Positions 35,153-47,361 are shown, numbered from the stretch's first letter. The stretch is 64,000 bases of DNA from Cronobacter turicensis z3032 (GCA_000027065.2 FN543093.2:500074-564073); one strand, 5' to 3'. Made by a program: numbers and translations. Notes: generated from the sequence alone by a model not told the origin.

Positions 35153-35575
35153 ATGGCAAACCCGGAATTACTGGAAGAGCAGCGCGAAGAGACGCGTCTG
35201 ATTATTGAAGAGCTGCTTGAAGATGGCAGCGATCCTGAGGCGCTGTACACTATTGAACACCACTTTTCGGCAGACGATTTCGACACGCTGGAGAAACTGG
35301 CGGTAGAAGTGTTCAAGCTTGGCTACGAAGTGACAGACCCGGAAGAGCTGGAGCTGGAAGAGGGCGGTGAAACCGTTATCTGCTGCGACGCGCTGAGCGA
35401 GTGCGCGCTGAATGCCGAGCTTATCGACGCTCAGGTCGAACAACTGATGAACATGGCGGAGAAGTTTAACGTCGAATATGACGGCTGGGGCACTTACTTT
35501 GAAGACCCGGACGGTGAAGGCGAAGACGAAGACGACGAAGGCATGGATGAAGACGACGACGGCGTTCGTCACTAA
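35153..35575 (+). CDS. rraB: Ribonuclease E inhibitor RraB
   Basis: Binds RNase E and changes the set of transcripts it degrades. The product is 140 residues and strongly acidic, ending in a tail of Asp/Glu runs ([17 protein letters not shown]). It matches E. coli RraB (YjgD) throughout ([20 protein letters not shown]). AGGA lies seven bases before the ATG at 35153; the frame is open further upstream. Divergent from argI as in E. coli. Confidence 0.95.
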
Positions 35576-35622
35576 GTCGCACTTTGCGGCAGCGCGATGC
35601 TGCCGCATTTCAGGAACCCCGC

Positions 35623-36387
35623 ATGAATTACGACGCACTCCTCCTCCCCGTTAAAAATTTCCTTCACTGCGCCACCCCGCAAGCCTGGATAGATGAAGCC
35701 AGAGCGCCGGAAAACTTACCGCTGCTGCTGACCGACCACATGATCTGCGAGCTGAAAGCCGCGCAAACCGCGATGCTGCTCATTCGCCGCTATGTCGCGG
35801 ATAAAAGCGGCTCTGACGAATTGCTCGGCTGGCTACAGCCCTATGAAGATTTCACCTATCGTGAAGGCCCGGAGCCCGATTTCCTGGCGCTGCATAAGCG
35901 CATCGGTAAAAGCGTGATGCCGCATACCGACGATCCGTGGGGCCAGGCGCTCATCGACAGCATGGTGCTGCTCATCAAAGAAGAATTACACCACTTCTGG
36001 CAGGTGCGCGAAGTGATGCAGGCGCGTAACATCCCGTATGTCAAAATCACCGCCAGCCGCTATGCGCGCGGGATGCGGCGCGAAATGCGCACGTATGAGC
36101 CTGCGACGCTGGTCGACAAGCTGATTTGCGGGGCGTATATCGAAGCCCGCTCGTGCGAGCGTTTCGCGGCGCTGGCGCCATATCTGGACGATGACCTGCA
36201 GAAGTTTTACCTGTCGCTGCTGCGCTCGGAAGCGCGTCACTATCAGGATTACCTCACGCTGGCGCAGCAGATTTCGCCGGACGACATCGCGCCGCGGGTG
36301 CAGGCGCTGGGCGAGGCGGAAGCGCGGCTGATTAATCAGCCTGATGCGGAATTCCGTTTCCACAGCGGCGTACCGGCGCACGCGTAA
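35623..36387 (+). CDS. miaE: tRNA 2-methylthio-N6-isopentenyladenosine-37 hydroxylase MiaE
   Basis: Non-haem di-iron monooxygenase that hydroxylates ms2i6A37 to ms2io6A in tRNAs reading U-starting codons. The product is 254 residues with a ferritin-like helical fold. The two ExxH iron motifs are visible in KEELHHFWQ (about 118-126) and RSEARHYQDY (about 203-212). It is present in Salmonella and absent from E. coli K-12. AGGA precedes the ATG at 35623 by seven bases. It lies 48 bases after rraB, which may be co-transcribed. Confidence 0.93.
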   Translation: MNYDALLLPVKNFLHCATPQAWIDEARAPENLPLLLTDHMICELKAAQTAMLLIRRYVADKSGSDELLGWLQPYEDFTYREGPEPDFLALHKRIGKSVMPHTDDPWGQALIDSMVLLIKEELHHFWQVREVMQARNIPYVKITASRYARGMRREMRTYEPATLVDKLICGAYIEARSCERFAALAPYLDDDLQKFYLSLLRSEARHYQDYLTLAQQISPDDIAPRVQALGEAEARLINQPDAEFRFHSGVPAHA

Positions 36388-36431
36388 AGCGTTGGGCGTT
36401 ATAAAAACTATCAATACCGAAGGGATAAAGG

Positions 36432-37238
36432 ATGAACTGGAATCATGTCATGCTCTCCGCGCTGGTGGGCATCGTGCTCGCCGTGGTGGCATCAACGCTC
36501 TATAAAAAGGGCAAAGTGAATAAACTCGCTGCCATCGCGATTTTTGTCGTCGGCATCGTGCTGTGGAATATCGCGGATATCGCCTGGCTGAAAAGCGGTC
36601 AGACTTCGCCGGAGCAGGGCTTTGACGAGGCGTTTAACAGCATGCCGCTGTATAAGCTGATTAAAGAAAACGATCCGGCTTTCTATGCGCGCATGCGTGG
36701 TCAGGCGCTGGACATGGCGAAGCAAGGCAAAACGCAGCAGGATATTATCGACACGATGCAGGCGAATATGGCCGGGCTTGAGATGCAACGCATTCAGTTC
36801 GCGCCGGATGATGACGTGGTGGCGTATATGCGCGTCAATATGAAACAGACCCGTGAGATGCAGCAGCACAGCGATGACGCCTGTTTCCGCTTCCTGATGC
36901 CGCAAGTAAAAGGCGGTGTAAACCCGATCCAGATGTTATCGAAAGAGGTCATCGCGGAGCGTATGGATGTCGAAATGAAGCTGCTGTCGGCAAGCTACGG
37001 ACCGAATACGCATAAGGTGACGCCGGAAGAGCAGAAACTGGCTGAAGAGTCGCTGGCCCCGATTGGTCAGGCGCTGGCGGCGAAATATGGCGACACGATT
37101 GAGGTCTTTACCGATCCGCAAAAAGGCGTCGGACAGGAAAAGCAGGTCTGCAATATGGTGCAGGAGCTCTGGCATAACGTGCTGGCGCTGCCGCCGGAAA
37201 AAGCCGGGCCGGCTATTCGCGTCTCCATGCAACAATAA
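36432..37238 (+). CDS. Uncharacterised membrane-anchored protein
   Basis: I do not recognise the family. The product is 268 residues. Two hydrophobic helices at the N-terminus (about 7-25 and 34-52) flank a short basic loop (KKGKVNK), which places the large C-terminal part (60-268) outside the cytoplasm or at the membrane surface. That part is mostly helical and charged, with two cysteines (CFRF and QVCNM) that could pair. AAGGGATAAAGG lies before the ATG. It follows miaE by 44 bases on the same strand and ends at a terminator, so it may be the last gene of that unit. Confidence 0.8.
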   Translation: MNWNHVMLSALVGIVLAVVASTLYKKGKVNKLAAIAIFVVGIVLWNIADIAWLKSGQTSPEQGFDEAFNSMPLYKLIKENDPAFYARMRGQALDMAKQGKTQQDIIDTMQANMAGLEMQRIQFAPDDDVVAYMRVNMKQTREMQQHSDDACFRFLMPQVKGGVNPIQMLSKEVIAERMDVEMKLLSASYGPNTHKVTPEEQKLAEESLAPIGQALAAKYGDTIEVFTDPQKGVGQEKQVCNMVQELWHNVLALPPEKAGPAIRVSMQQ

Positions 37239-37239
37239 T

Positions 37240-37270
37240 AAAAAAAGCCGGGTTAGCCCGGCTTTTTTAT
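37240..37270. terminator. Bidirectional terminator
   Basis: Stem AGCCGGG/CCCGGCT with A-run on the left and TTTTTT on the right, between convergent genes. Confidence 0.9.
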
Positions 37271-37287
37271 TTCAGGATTTCACGCCT

Positions 37288-37809
37288 TCAGAGCGTTTTT
37301 AACATCCGTACTTCGCAATCCACATGACCCGTCGCGCCGAGCGGCTCGGAAATATGCGCAAAGCCTAAGCGCTCATACAGCGCAATCGCCTCTTTTAAAA
37401 AGGCGGTGGTTTCGAGATAGCAGCGGCGATAGCCCTGCGCGCGAGCGAAATCCATGGCCTGTAACGCCAGCTTTTTCGCAAGCCCCCTGCCGCGCGCCAC
37501 GGGCAGAAAATACATTTTTTGCAGTTCGCAGATGTCCGTTTCGCTACCGACCAGCGGTGCGATACCGCCGCCGCCTACCACTTCGCCGTCCAGTTCAATC
37601 ACCCAGTACGCATAGCCAGGTTTGCTGTATTGCGTATAAAGCACGTCGAGATTCGGATCCGCGACGGTGTAGCCCTTATCCGCAGTCAGCCCGCATTCTG
37701 CGGAGACCTGGCGGATCACCCGGGCGACAGCGGCGTTATCCGCCGCCGTCATCCGGCGCATAATAATGTCTACTGGCGCCTCAACATTCATCATTTGCTC
37801 TGATGTCAT
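37288..37809 (-). CDS. yjgM: GNAT-family N-acetyltransferase YjgM
   Basis: Acetyl-CoA-dependent transferase of the GNAT fold. The acetyl-CoA loop is [15 protein letters not shown] (Q/RxxGxG/A type) and the segment [11 protein letters not shown] precedes it, as in E. coli YjgM. The substrate is not evident from sequence. Start choice is open: ATG at 37809 gives 173 residues with a poor ribosome site, while ATG at 37791 gives 167, the E. coli length. Located between rraB/miaE and yjgN as in E. coli. Confidence 0.9.
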   Translation of the reverse strand: MTSEQMMNVEAPVDIIMRRMTAADNAAVARVIRQVSAECGLTADKGYTVADPNLDVLYTQYSKPGYAYWVIELDGEVVGGGGIAPLVGSETDICELQKMYFLPVARGRGLAKKLALQAMDFARAQGYRRCYLETTAFLKEAIALYERLGFAHISEPLGATGHVDCEVRMLKTL

Positions 37810-37985
37810 CTGTTCAACATAGTGTTGTGCTTAATACCACTACAAGAAGAGTGACGCAAGCCCAGGAATATTGGCTGCTATTATTCTTCTCCGGGCTTTA
37901 TTACACTAAAGTACGCACTGAATTAACCCTAAAATATTAATGGTTATAACGGCGCTTTTTTCTTTTTTATAGAATAAGGATTGTT

Positions 37986-39188
37986 ATGTCAGACGATAAT
38001 AAATTCCTGGCAGGGAATAAGACACACGCATTCTCGTTTCAGGGCAGCGGCGGCGGTTATTTCCCCGTCTGGCTGGTCAACATACTGTTAACGGTGTTCA
38101 CTGCCGGGCTGTTTTTGCCCTGGGCGATGGTGCGCGCGCGCCGTTATTTTTATGAAAATACTGAACTGGCAGGCGCCCGTTTTTCTTACCATGCCACAGG
38201 CGGCGCGATTTTTGTCGGCTGGATCTGTCTCGCCATTCTCTATGCCGTGTTCGTGATTAATATCGCTTTTGAAAATACCTTTTTAACCGTCTGCATGGTG
38301 CTGCTGTTTATCGCGTTTGCGCCGTTCCTCATTATGCAGGGCCTGCGCTATCAGCTGCTGATGACGAAGCTTAACGGCCTGCGTTTTAGTTTTAAAGCCA
38401 GCCCCCTGCGCGCCTGGTGGGTGATGCTCGGCTGCCCGCTGCTGATTGCGATTCTGGTGTTTATCGTGCTTTCTCTCGTTATGACCCTTGCCGGCTCCAG
38501 CGGTAGCATGACCGGCATTATTGTGGCTATCGTGCTGGCGGTTGTGGTGAGCCTTGGCGGTACCGCGCTGATGCAGGGCATTTATGCCGCGCAGTGGTAC
38601 GGGCTGCTGGTCAATAACCTGCAATACGGCAAACACCGTTTCGCCATCAACCTGAACGTAAAAACCTGCACCTTCATTTATCTCAAGGCGATGCTGCTGT
38701 TTGTGCCGTTTATCGTTATCGTGATGGTGATGGTAGTCCCCATGATGACCCAGATTTTGCAGCAAAGCCTGTACGGCGCGGGAAGCGAAGAAGCGATGCT
38801 GAGCGCTGGCTTGTCCATGATCTCCACCGTGGTAATGGCTTATATGGTTTATCTTGTCGGCATACTGGTCTGCTTTAGTTTCGCGTTCGTTAAAGTGCGT
38901 AACTACGCTTATCAGCAGATGTCTCTGGAAGGCGGTATTACCTTCCGCTCCACCGTGAGTGTCGGTACGTTCGTCTGGCTGATCCTGAGTAACTTCATGG
39001 TCTGCGGTATCACCTTTGGTCTGGCGTGGCCGTGGGCAAAAGTGCGTCTGACCCGTTACCTGCTGGAAAACACCCATGTTGACGGCGAGCTGGATAACCT
39101 GGCGCTGGTCGATCACGACGAGCAGCCGCGTAACGATCCGGCAAGCGTGCTGGGCCGTGGTTTCTCCATTCTGCCTTTCGCACTCTGA
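37986..39188 (+). CDS. yjgN: DUF898 inner-membrane protein YjgN
   Basis: Multi-spanning inner-membrane protein of 400 residues with about eight hydrophobic helices, of the DUF898 family. Repeated motif GLFLPWAMVRARRYFYENTELAGARFSY near the N-terminus and GLAWPWAKVRLTRYLLENTHVDG near the C-terminus show an internal duplication. Function unknown. The preceding sequence AATAAGGA supports the ATG at 37986. Followed by its own terminator. Confidence 0.92.
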   Translation: MSDDNKFLAGNKTHAFSFQGSGGGYFPVWLVNILLTVFTAGLFLPWAMVRARRYFYENTELAGARFSYHATGGAIFVGWICLAILYAVFVINIAFENTFLTVCMVLLFIAFAPFLIMQGLRYQLLMTKLNGLRFSFKASPLRAWWVMLGCPLLIAILVFIVLSLVMTLAGSSGSMTGIIVAIVLAVVVSLGGTALMQGIYAAQWYGLLVNNLQYGKHRFAINLNVKTCTFIYLKAMLLFVPFIVIVMVMVVPMMTQILQQSLYGAGSEEAMLSAGLSMISTVVMAYMVYLVGILVCFSFAFVKVRNYAYQQMSLEGGITFRSTVSVGTFVWLILSNFMVCGITFGLAWPWAKVRLTRYLLENTHVDGELDNLALVDHDEQPRNDPASVLGRGFSILPFAL

Positions 39189-39222
39189 AAATGAGCTCCG
39201 GGCTACGGCCCGGTAAAAGCAT

Positions 39223-39253
39223 AACGGCGCTCAGATGAGCGCCGTTTTTTTTG
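39223..39253 (+). terminator. Terminator after yjgN
   Basis: Stem AACGGCGCTCA/TGAGCGCCGTT with a 2-base loop, followed by TTTTTTTT. Confidence 0.92.
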
Positions 39254-39263
39254 CGAAACGCAG

Positions 39264-39297
39264 ACATAAAAAAAGCCGGGTCGCCCCGGCTTTTTAT
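39264..39297 (-). terminator. Terminator after valS (bidirectional)
   Basis: Stem AAGCCGGG/CCCCGGCTT flanked by A7 and T5; ends valS transcripts on the minus strand. Confidence 0.88.
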
Positions 39298-39307
39298 TTA
39301 ACATGAC

Positions 39308-42163
39308 TTACAGCGCGCTAATGACGCCCTGCTGTTCTATCAGTTTGGCTTTCGCCTCGTGATAGCCCGCCAGTTTTTCGCGCTCTTTCGCGATAACCGC
39401 TTCCGGCGCGCGGGCCACAAAGCCTTCGTTGCCGAGTTTGCTTTCGATGCGGCCGATCTCGCCTTCGATTTTGGCCACTTCTTTCGCCAGACGCGCCAGC
39501 TCGGCGTCTTTATCAATCAGCCCCGCCATCGGGATCAGCAGCTCGGCGCCGTCGATGATTTTGGTCACCGACACCGGGCCTTTGTCATCGGCAGGCAGCA
39601 CGGTAATGCTCTCAAGGCGCGCCAGCGTCTGCAGGAAGCCGCGGTTGTCGTTAACACGACGCTGCGCGTCCTGGCTGCAACCACGCAGCAGCAATTCAAG
39701 CGGTTTGCCCGGCGCGATGTTCATCTCGGCGCGAATATTACGCACGGCGACGATCGCCTGCTTCAGCCACTCGGTATCCGCCAGCGCCGCGTCGTCCACG
39801 CGGGACGCGTCAAACGCCGGGAACGGCTGGAGCATAATGGTGTCGGCGTCGATACCGGCAATCACTTTCACGCGCTGCCAGATGGTTTCCGTGATAAACG
39901 GAATGATCGGGTGCGCCAGACGCAGCAGACCTTCCAGCACGGTCACCAGCGTGTTGCGGGTGCCGCGCAGCTCGGCTTCCGAACCGCCGTTCATGACCGG
40001 CTTGGTCAGCTCCAGATACCAGTCGCAGAACTGGTTCCAGGTGAACTCGTACAGAATGCCCGCCGCGATATCGAAGCGGAAGTTATCCAGCGCCTCGCGG
40101 TACGCTTTCACCGTCTGGTTGAATTCCGCCAGAATCCAGCGATCCGCCAGCGACAGCACTTTCTCGCCGCCGTTGAAGCCGCAATCCTGATCTTCGGTAT
40201 TCATCAGCACGAAACGGCTGGCGTTCCACAGCTTGTTGCAGAAGTTGCGGTAGCCTTCCAGGCGCTTCATGTCCCAGTTGATGTCGCGACCGGTGGAGGC
40301 CAGCGCGGCGAGCGTAAAGCGCAGGGCGTCGGTGCCGTGCGGCTCGATGCCTTCCGGGAACTGCTTCTCGGTGCGCTTGCGGATTTTCTCCGCCAGCTGC
40401 GGCTGCATCATGTTGCCGGTGCGTTTCTCCAGCAGCGCGTCCAGGGTGATGCCGTCAACCATATCCAGCGGGTCAATCACGTTGCCCTTGGATTTGGACA
40501 TCTTCTGGCCTTCGTCGTCGCGGATAAGACCAGTCATGTAGACGGTCTTAAACGGCACCTGCGGCTTGCCGTTTTCATCTTTGATGAAGTGCATGGTCAT
40601 CATGATCATGCGGGCAATCCAGAAGAAGATGATATCGAAGCCGGAGACCATGACGCTGGTCGGGTGGAACTGACGCAGCGCGTCGGTGTTTTCCGGCCAG
40701 CCGAGGGTCGAGAACGTCCAGAGCGCGGAGGAGAACCAGGTATCCAGCACGTCGTCGTCCTGGCGCAGCGCGACGTCCGCGGACAGGTTATTTTCCTGAC
40801 GCACTTCTTCTTCGCTGCGGCCTACATAGACGTTGCCTTCGGCATCGTACCAGGCCGGGATACGGTGGCCCCACCAGAGCTGACGGGAGATACACCAGTC
40901 CTGAATATCGCGCATCCAGGAGAAGTACATGTTTTCGTACTGTTTCGGCACAAACTGGATATCGCCGTTTTCTACCGCTTCCACCGCCGGTTTCGCCAGC
41001 ACGTCCGCGCGGACATACCACTGGTCGGTCAGCATCGGTTCGATAACCACGCCGCCGCGATCGCCGTAAGGGACGGTCAGATCGTGCGGTTTGATCTCCT
41101 GGAGCAGGCCGAGTTCATCCACCGCCGCCACGATCGCTTTACGCGCGGCGAAGCGCTCCATTTTCTGGAACTGCGCCGGGATCTCGTTTGAGTAAACGTC
41201 GGATTCGTTGCCTTTGGTGTCATAGACTTCCGCGCTTTCACGGATATCGCCGTCGAAAGTCAGGATGTTGATCATTGGCAGCTGATGACGACGACCCACG
41301 TCGTAGTCGTTGAAATCGTGCGCCGGCGTTATCTTCACGCAGCCAGTGCCTTTTTCCATATCGGCGTGTTCGTCGCCGACGATCGGGATGCGGCGGTTAA
41401 CCAGCGGCAGCACGACATATTTGCCGATCAGATCTTTATAACGAGGATCTTCCGGGTTTACGGCAACGCCGGTATCGCCCAGCAGGGTTTCCGGACGCGT
41501 GGTGGCGACGACCAGGTAATCTTTGCCGTCGGCGGTTTTCGCGCCGTCCGCCAGCGGATAGCGGATATGCCACATGGAGCCTTTCGACTCGCGGTTTTCC
41601 ACTTCCAGGTCAGAGATGGCGGTACGCAGTTTCGGGTCCCAGTTCACGAGACGCTTGCCGCGATAGATCAGATCTTCTTTATAAAGACGGACGAACACCT
41701 CTTTCACTGCGTTGGAGAGGCCTTCATCCATGGTGAAGCGCTCGCGCTCCCAGTCCACCGAGTTACCCAGACGACGCATCTGGCGCGTGATGGTGCCGCC
41801 GGATTCCGCTTTCCACTCCCAGATTTTCTCGATAAAGGCGTCGCGGCCGTAGTCGTGGCGGGTTTTGCCTTCTTCAGCGGCGATTTTGCGCTCGACGACC
41901 ATCTGGGTCGCGATACCGGCGTGGTCGGTGCCGACCTGCCACAGGGTGTTTTTACCCTGCATGCGCTGGTAGCGGATCATGGTGTCCATGATGGTTTGCT
42001 GGAAGGCGTGACCCATATGCAAACTGCCAGTGACGTTCGGCGGCGGGATCATGATGCAGAAGCTTTCCTGGCTCTCGTCGCCGTTGGGTTTGAAATAGCC
42101 CTGCTGCTCCCAGTGCTCGTAAAGCGGCTGTTCGATATCTTGGGGGTTATATGTCTTTTCCAT
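39308..42163 (-). CDS. valS: Valyl-tRNA synthetase ValS
   Basis: Class I aminoacyl-tRNA synthetase that charges tRNA-Val and edits misactivated threonine. The product is 951 residues, the E. coli length. HIGH signature in [15 protein letters not shown] (about 42-56), CP1 editing domain, KMSKS signature in [11 protein letters not shown] (about 550), anticodon-binding helical domain, and a C-terminal coiled coil that holds tRNA. It starts two bases after holC, so translation is probably coupled. Confidence 0.98.
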   Translation of the reverse strand: MEKTYNPQDIEQPLYEHWEQQGYFKPNGDESQESFCIMIPPPNVTGSLHMGHAFQQTIMDTMIRYQRMQGKNTLWQVGTDHAGIATQMVVERKIAAEEGKTRHDYGRDAFIEKIWEWKAESGGTITRQMRRLGNSVDWERERFTMDEGLSNAVKEVFVRLYKEDLIYRGKRLVNWDPKLRTAISDLEVENRESKGSMWHIRYPLADGAKTADGKDYLVVATTRPETLLGDTGVAVNPEDPRYKDLIGKYVVLPLVNRRIPIVGDEHADMEKGTGCVKITPAHDFNDYDVGRRHQLPMINILTFDGDIRESAEVYDTKGNESDVYSNEIPAQFQKMERFAARKAIVAAVDELGLLQEIKPHDLTVPYGDRGGVVIEPMLTDQWYVRADVLAKPAVEAVENGDIQFVPKQYENMYFSWMRDIQDWCISRQLWWGHRIPAWYDAEGNVYVGRSEEEVRQENNLSADVALRQDDDVLDTWFSSALWTFSTLGWPENTDALRQFHPTSVMVSGFDIIFFWIARMIMMTMHFIKDENGKPQVPFKTVYMTGLIRDDEGQKMSKSKGNVIDPLDMVDGITLDALLEKRTGNMMQPQLAEKIRKRTEKQFPEGIEPHGTDALRFTLAALASTGRDINWDMKRLEGYRNFCNKLWNASRFVLMNTEDQDCGFNGGEKVLSLADRWILAEFNQTVKAYREALDNFRFDIAAGILYEFTWNQFCDWYLELTKPVMNGGSEAELRGTRNTLVTVLEGLLRLAHPIIPFITETIWQRVKVIAGIDADTIMLQPFPAFDASRVDDAALADTEWLKQAIVAVRNIRAEMNIAPGKPLELLLRGCSQDAQRRVNDNRGFLQTLARLESITVLPADDKGPVSVTKIIDGAELLIPMAGLIDKDAELARLAKEVAKIEGEIGRIESKLGNEGFVARAPEAVIAKEREKLAGYHEAKAKLIEQQGVISAL

Positions 42164-42165
42164 TT

Positions 42166-42627
42166 CTACTGTGTCGTTCCGGGCGCCGTGAAGGTGGCCG
42201 TGGTCAAGTGGAAACCGGCGGCGCGATAGGCTTTGTAGCGTTCGCGCGCCAGTTGTTTCTGGGATTCGTCGTAAGGTACGAAGTCTACCACTTCATAGAA
42301 AGCAGTGGCAAAAGCTGCGAATTCCGGCAGCAGGCTTATCAGGAGCTCCCGCGGGCTGCTGCCGCGTTTTTGCGGCCAGGCGATCTCCACCGGCGCGCCG
42401 CCGCGCGGCCCTTCGCCCGCGAGATTATGCGGCACGAAGCTGTCGGGGTCGCGCTTCCAGAGCGCTTCGTCGATGCGGGTCGCCTGGGCTTCGTCGACGC
42501 AGGCAATCAGGATGCGTTTCCCTGCGCGCCAGCGCGCTGCGGCAACATCGCACACCAGTTGTTCGACGGCGTTCAGGCCATCCACGGTGTCGTCGTTGTC
42601 CAGCAGGTAAAACGTTGCGTTCTTCAT
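42166..42627 (-). CDS. holC: DNA polymerase III chi subunit HolC
   Basis: Chi subunit of the clamp loader; links SSB to the replisome through psi. The product is 153 residues (E. coli 147). It starts [12 protein letters not shown], with [23 protein letters not shown] and the region [22 protein letters not shown], matching E. coli. The ATG at 42627 is chosen by homology; an upstream open frame of 42 codons runs into a REP element and is not coding. Located between pepA and valS, as in E. coli. Confidence 0.94.
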   Translation of the reverse strand: MKNATFYLLDNDDTVDGLNAVEQLVCDVAAARWRAGKRILIACVDEAQATRIDEALWKRDPDSFVPHNLAGEGPRGGAPVEIAWPQKRGSSPRELLISLLPEFAAFATAFYEVVDFVPYDESQKQLARERYKAYRAAGFHLTTATFTAPGTTQ

Positions 42628-42725
42628 AAGCGATACCCGTGGTCTTTCACGTTGCCTCGTTGTTGGCTGCAAGCGTCGCCCTGGTTCGGGAAGGGCGAGT
42701 CTTTTTATCGGAATGGCGGGTTTTT

Positions 42726-42754
42726 GTAGGGTGGGTAAGCAAAGCGCACCCACC
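42726..42754 (+). repeat. Single REP element
   Basis: GTAGGGTGGGTAAGC, then AAAGCGCACCCACC, in the pepA-holC gap. One forward copy of the family found at five other places in this window. Confidence 0.8.
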
Positions 42755-42807
42755 GTCAGTCAGCGCGTCGGGCGATGCCCCCTCTCCAGCGGAGAGAGGG
42801 AAAAGCC

Positions 42808-44322
<1,515 letters not shown>

Positions 44323-44588
44323 CTACGCTCCTGAATCTTAAAGACAACGGCGGCGGCTACAGATAGAATTGACCACTTCGTAACTCTTGCTCCGCTGTTG
44401 CGATGACTTCGTGTTAATCTTAACGAATGTTGTTTTGGTTTCGGCTCGTCGGCAACGCTTGAAGCGCGAAGCCGTTAAGATATGTAATCTTAGCGATCTT
44501 TTCGACGACTCAAGAGAATAAATGACGTTTAAGCCATGAAACAAGCGATTTTCCTGCAAAAAGACTCGTATTCACAGGCGTATTTAAT

Positions 44589-45701
44589 GTGATAATCATA
44601 AGATATCTGGTTCGGGAGACGCTCAAAAGCCAACTGGCGATTTTGTTCATCCTGCTGCTGATCTTCTTCTGCCAGAAGCTGGTGAGAATTCTTGGCGCGG
44701 CGGTGGACGGCGATATTCCGACAAACCTCGTGCTCGCGCTCCTTGGCCTGGGCGTGCCCGAAATGGCGCAGCTCATCCTGCCGTTAAGCCTGTTCCTCGC
44801 GCTATTGATGACGCTTGGCAGGCTCTATACCGAAAGTGAAATCACCGTCATGCACGCCTGCGGGCTGAGTAAAGCGGTGCTGGTGAAAGCCGCGATGGTT
44901 CTCGCGCTGCTGACCGGCATTATCGCTGCGGTGAATGTGATGTGGGCGGGCCCCTGGTCGTCGCGCCATCAGGACGAAGTGCTCGCGGAGGCGAAAGCCA
45001 ACCCCGGCATGGCGGCGCTCGCGCAGGGCCAGTTCCAGCAGGCGACCGACGGTAACGCGGTGCTGTTCATCGAAAGCGTGGACGGCAGCAAATTCAAAGA
45101 TGTGTTCCTGGCGCAGCTGCGCCCGAAAGGCAACGCGCGTCCTTCTGTGGTCGTCGCCGACTCCGGCGAACTCTCGCAGCGTAAGGATGGCTCACAGGTG
45201 GTGACGCTCAACCAGGGCACCCGCTTTGAGGGCACCGCGATGCTGCGCGATTTCCGCATCACCGACTTTAAAGATTACCAGGCGATTATCGGTCATCAGG
45301 CCGTGGCGCTGGACCCGGACGACGCCGAGCAGATGGACATGCAAACGCTCTGGCAGGCCGATTCCAAATCGGCGCGCGCCGAATTCCACTGGCGTCTGAC
45401 GCTGGTGTTCGCGGTGATTGTGATGGCGCTAATGGTCGTGCCGCTCTCGGTGGTGAACCCGCGTCAGGGCCGCGTGCTCTCGATGCTGCCCGCGATGCTG
45501 TTGTACCTTATTTTCTTCCTGCTCCAGACCTCGCTGCGCTCCAACGGCGCGAAAGGCAAGCTTGATCCGCTGATCTGGATGTGGGCTGTTAACCTGCTTT
45601 ATCTGGCGCTGGCCGTGGCGCTGAACCTGTGGGACACGGTGCCGGTGCGCCGCATCCGCGCCCGCTTTGCTCGTCGGGGAGTGATCGATGCTGGGATTTA
45701 G
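44589..45701 (+). CDS. lptF: LPS export permease LptF
   Basis: Inner-membrane permease of the LptB2FG transporter that extracts lipopolysaccharide toward the outer membrane. The product is 370 residues: six membrane helices, three on each side of a periplasmic beta-jellyroll (about 125-265). The N-terminus MIIIRYLVRETLKSQLAILFI matches E. coli. The start codon is GTG at 44589. The end overlaps lptG by 14 bases, so they are translated as a unit. Confidence 0.96.
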   Translation: MIIIRYLVRETLKSQLAILFILLLIFFCQKLVRILGAAVDGDIPTNLVLALLGLGVPEMAQLILPLSLFLALLMTLGRLYTESEITVMHACGLSKAVLVKAAMVLALLTGIIAAVNVMWAGPWSSRHQDEVLAEAKANPGMAALAQGQFQQATDGNAVLFIESVDGSKFKDVFLAQLRPKGNARPSVVVADSGELSQRKDGSQVVTLNQGTRFEGTAMLRDFRITDFKDYQAIIGHQAVALDPDDAEQMDMQTLWQADSKSARAEFHWRLTLVFAVIVMALMVVPLSVVNPRQGRVLSMLPAMLLYLIFFLLQTSLRSNGAKGKLDPLIWMWAVNLLYLALAVALNLWDTVPVRRIRARFARRGVIDAGI

Positions 45702-46770
45702 CGTTCTCGACCGGTACATCGGCAGAACAATTTTCAACACCATAATGATGACGCTGTTCATGCTGGTGTCGCTGTCAGGCATTATCAAATTCGTCGATCA
45801 GCTGAAAAAGACCGGCGAAGGCAGCTACACCGCGCTTGGCGCGGGAACATACACGCTGCTGAGCGTGCCGAAAGATATCCAGATCTTCTTCCCGATGGCC
45901 GCGCTGCTTGGCGCGTTGCTGGGCTTAGGGATGCTGGCGCAACGCAGCGAGTTGGTCGTCATGCAGGCGTCCGGTTTTACCCGTATGCAGGTCGCCGCCT
46001 CCGTCATGAAAACCGCCATTCCGCTGGTCATCTTCACGATGGCTATCGGCGAATGGGTGGCCCCGCAGGGCGAACAGATGGCCCGTAACCTGCGTGCGCA
46101 GCAGATGTATGGCGGTTCGCTGCTCTCAACCCAGCAGGGGATGTGGGCGAAAGATGGCAGCAACTTTGTTTATATCGAGCGCGTGAAGGGTGAAAACGAG
46201 CTGGGCGGTATCAGCATCTACGCTTTTAATGATAAGCGCCGTCTGGAGTCGGTACGCTACGCCGCCAGCGCGAAGTTTGACGCTGAGCATAAGCTATGGC
46301 GCCTGTCGCAGGTGGATGAGTCAAACCTCAAAAACCCGCAGCAGATCACCGGCTCCCAGACGTTGACCGGCACCTGGAAAACCAACCTGACGCCCGATAA
46401 GCTCGGCGTCGTGGCGCTGGATCCGGATGCCTTGTCGATTAGCGGCCTGCGTAATTACGTCACGTATCTGAAGGCGAGCGGCCAGGACGCCAGCCGTTAT
46501 CAGCTCAATATGTGGAGCAAAATCCTCCAGCCGCTGTCCGTCGCGGTCATGATGCTGATGGCGCTGTCATTTATCTTCGGGCCGCTGCGCAGCGTGCCGA
46601 TGGGCGTGCGCGTTGTGACGGGCATCAGCTTCGGCTTTATCTTCTACGTGCTGGACCAAATCTTCGGGCCGCTGAGCCTGGTGTATGGCATTCCGCCGAT
46701 TATCGGCGCGCTGCTGCCAAGCGCCAGCTTCTTCCTGATAAGCCTCTGGCTGTTGATGAAACGCGCCTGA
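45688..46770 (+). CDS. lptG: LPS export permease LptG
   Basis: Partner permease of LptF in the LptB2FG complex. The product is 360 residues, the E. coli length, with the same helix-jellyroll-helix layout. It starts MLGFSVLDRYIGRTIF and ends with the paired helices LRSVPMGVRVVTGISFGF and PSASFFLISLWLLMKRA. The ATG lies within lptF and is preceded by GGGGAG. Confidence 0.97.
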   Translation: MLGFSVLDRYIGRTIFNTIMMTLFMLVSLSGIIKFVDQLKKTGEGSYTALGAGTYTLLSVPKDIQIFFPMAALLGALLGLGMLAQRSELVVMQASGFTRMQVAASVMKTAIPLVIFTMAIGEWVAPQGEQMARNLRAQQMYGGSLLSTQQGMWAKDGSNFVYIERVKGENELGGISIYAFNDKRRLESVRYAASAKFDAEHKLWRLSQVDESNLKNPQQITGSQTLTGTWKTNLTPDKLGVVALDPDALSISGLRNYVTYLKASGQDASRYQLNMWSKILQPLSVAVMMLMALSFIFGPLRSVPMGVRVVTGISFGFIFYVLDQIFGPLSLVYGIPPIIGALLPSASFFLISLWLLMKRA

Positions 46771-46776
46771 CGCCTG

Positions 46777-46804
46777 CCGCATTCCCCCGCAAGGGGGAAT
46801 GCGG
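46777..46804. terminator. Perfect 12-bp hairpin after lptG
   Basis: CCGCATTCCCCC paired with GGGGGAATGCGG, loop GCAA. It is followed by TTCCTCTCTTTTC, a weak T-tract, so it may be a leaky terminator or a transcript-end stabiliser. Confidence 0.6.
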
Positions 46805-46833
46805 TTCCTCTCTTTTCACGTTTGCAGGAAGCC

Positions 46834-47301
46834 ATGAAAAGATTCGCCTCGCTGTTACTCCTTTTCTTCGCCCATCTCGCTTTTTTGCCTGAGGCACTGC
46901 TCCTGATTTTGATAGTGGGTGCTTACTTTTATTTTCGCGATCCACTGCCGTGGCTGGCCTTCGAAGGCGGCATGTTCGCCGTGCTGGGGCTGCTTTTCGC
47001 GCTGCTCGCGCGTCACACAGACCGCCGCAGTCTGGCGGTGGGCATCGTGACGGCAGGCTCCCCACAGGAGAAAGACGCCGACGATGTGTTGCGCCTGTTT
47101 TCGCTCGGCGAACACCTCCTTTTTGCGATAGCCAGCGCCACGCTGCCGTATTTCATCCTGAGTTTTTTCATCTTCGACGGGCGCGTCGCCTTCTGGCTGC
47201 ACACCGCCTTTCTGGCAGCCGTGTTAGTGGGCGTTCACTTTGCTGGCCGCTGGCTGGATCGCCTGCAAAAGCGGCGCGGCTACGGCGAATACGGGCTCTG
47301 A
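46834..47301 (+). CDS. Uncharacterised small inner-membrane protein
   Basis: I do not recognise the family. The product is 155 residues with about four hydrophobic helices (about 4-30, 38-58, 93-115 and 120-140). A polar loop TAGSPQEKDADDVLRLF separates the two helix pairs, and the tail is basic (DRLQKRRGYGEYGL). AGGA lies four bases before the ATG at 46834. It sits between lptG and the dihydroxyacetone kinase gene with no partner suggestive of a role. Not present at this place in E. coli. Confidence 0.78.
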   Translation: MKRFASLLLLFFAHLAFLPEALLLILIVGAYFYFRDPLPWLAFEGGMFAVLGLLFALLARHTDRRSLAVGIVTAGSPQEKDADDVLRLFSLGEHLLFAIASATLPYFILSFFIFDGRVAFWLHTAFLAAVLVGVHFAGRWLDRLQKRRGYGEYGL

Positions 47302-47361
47302 CCGCCGCGTGCCTGCGAAACGGCTATGCTTTGCATACCGTTCACTGATTCGCAGGAAACC

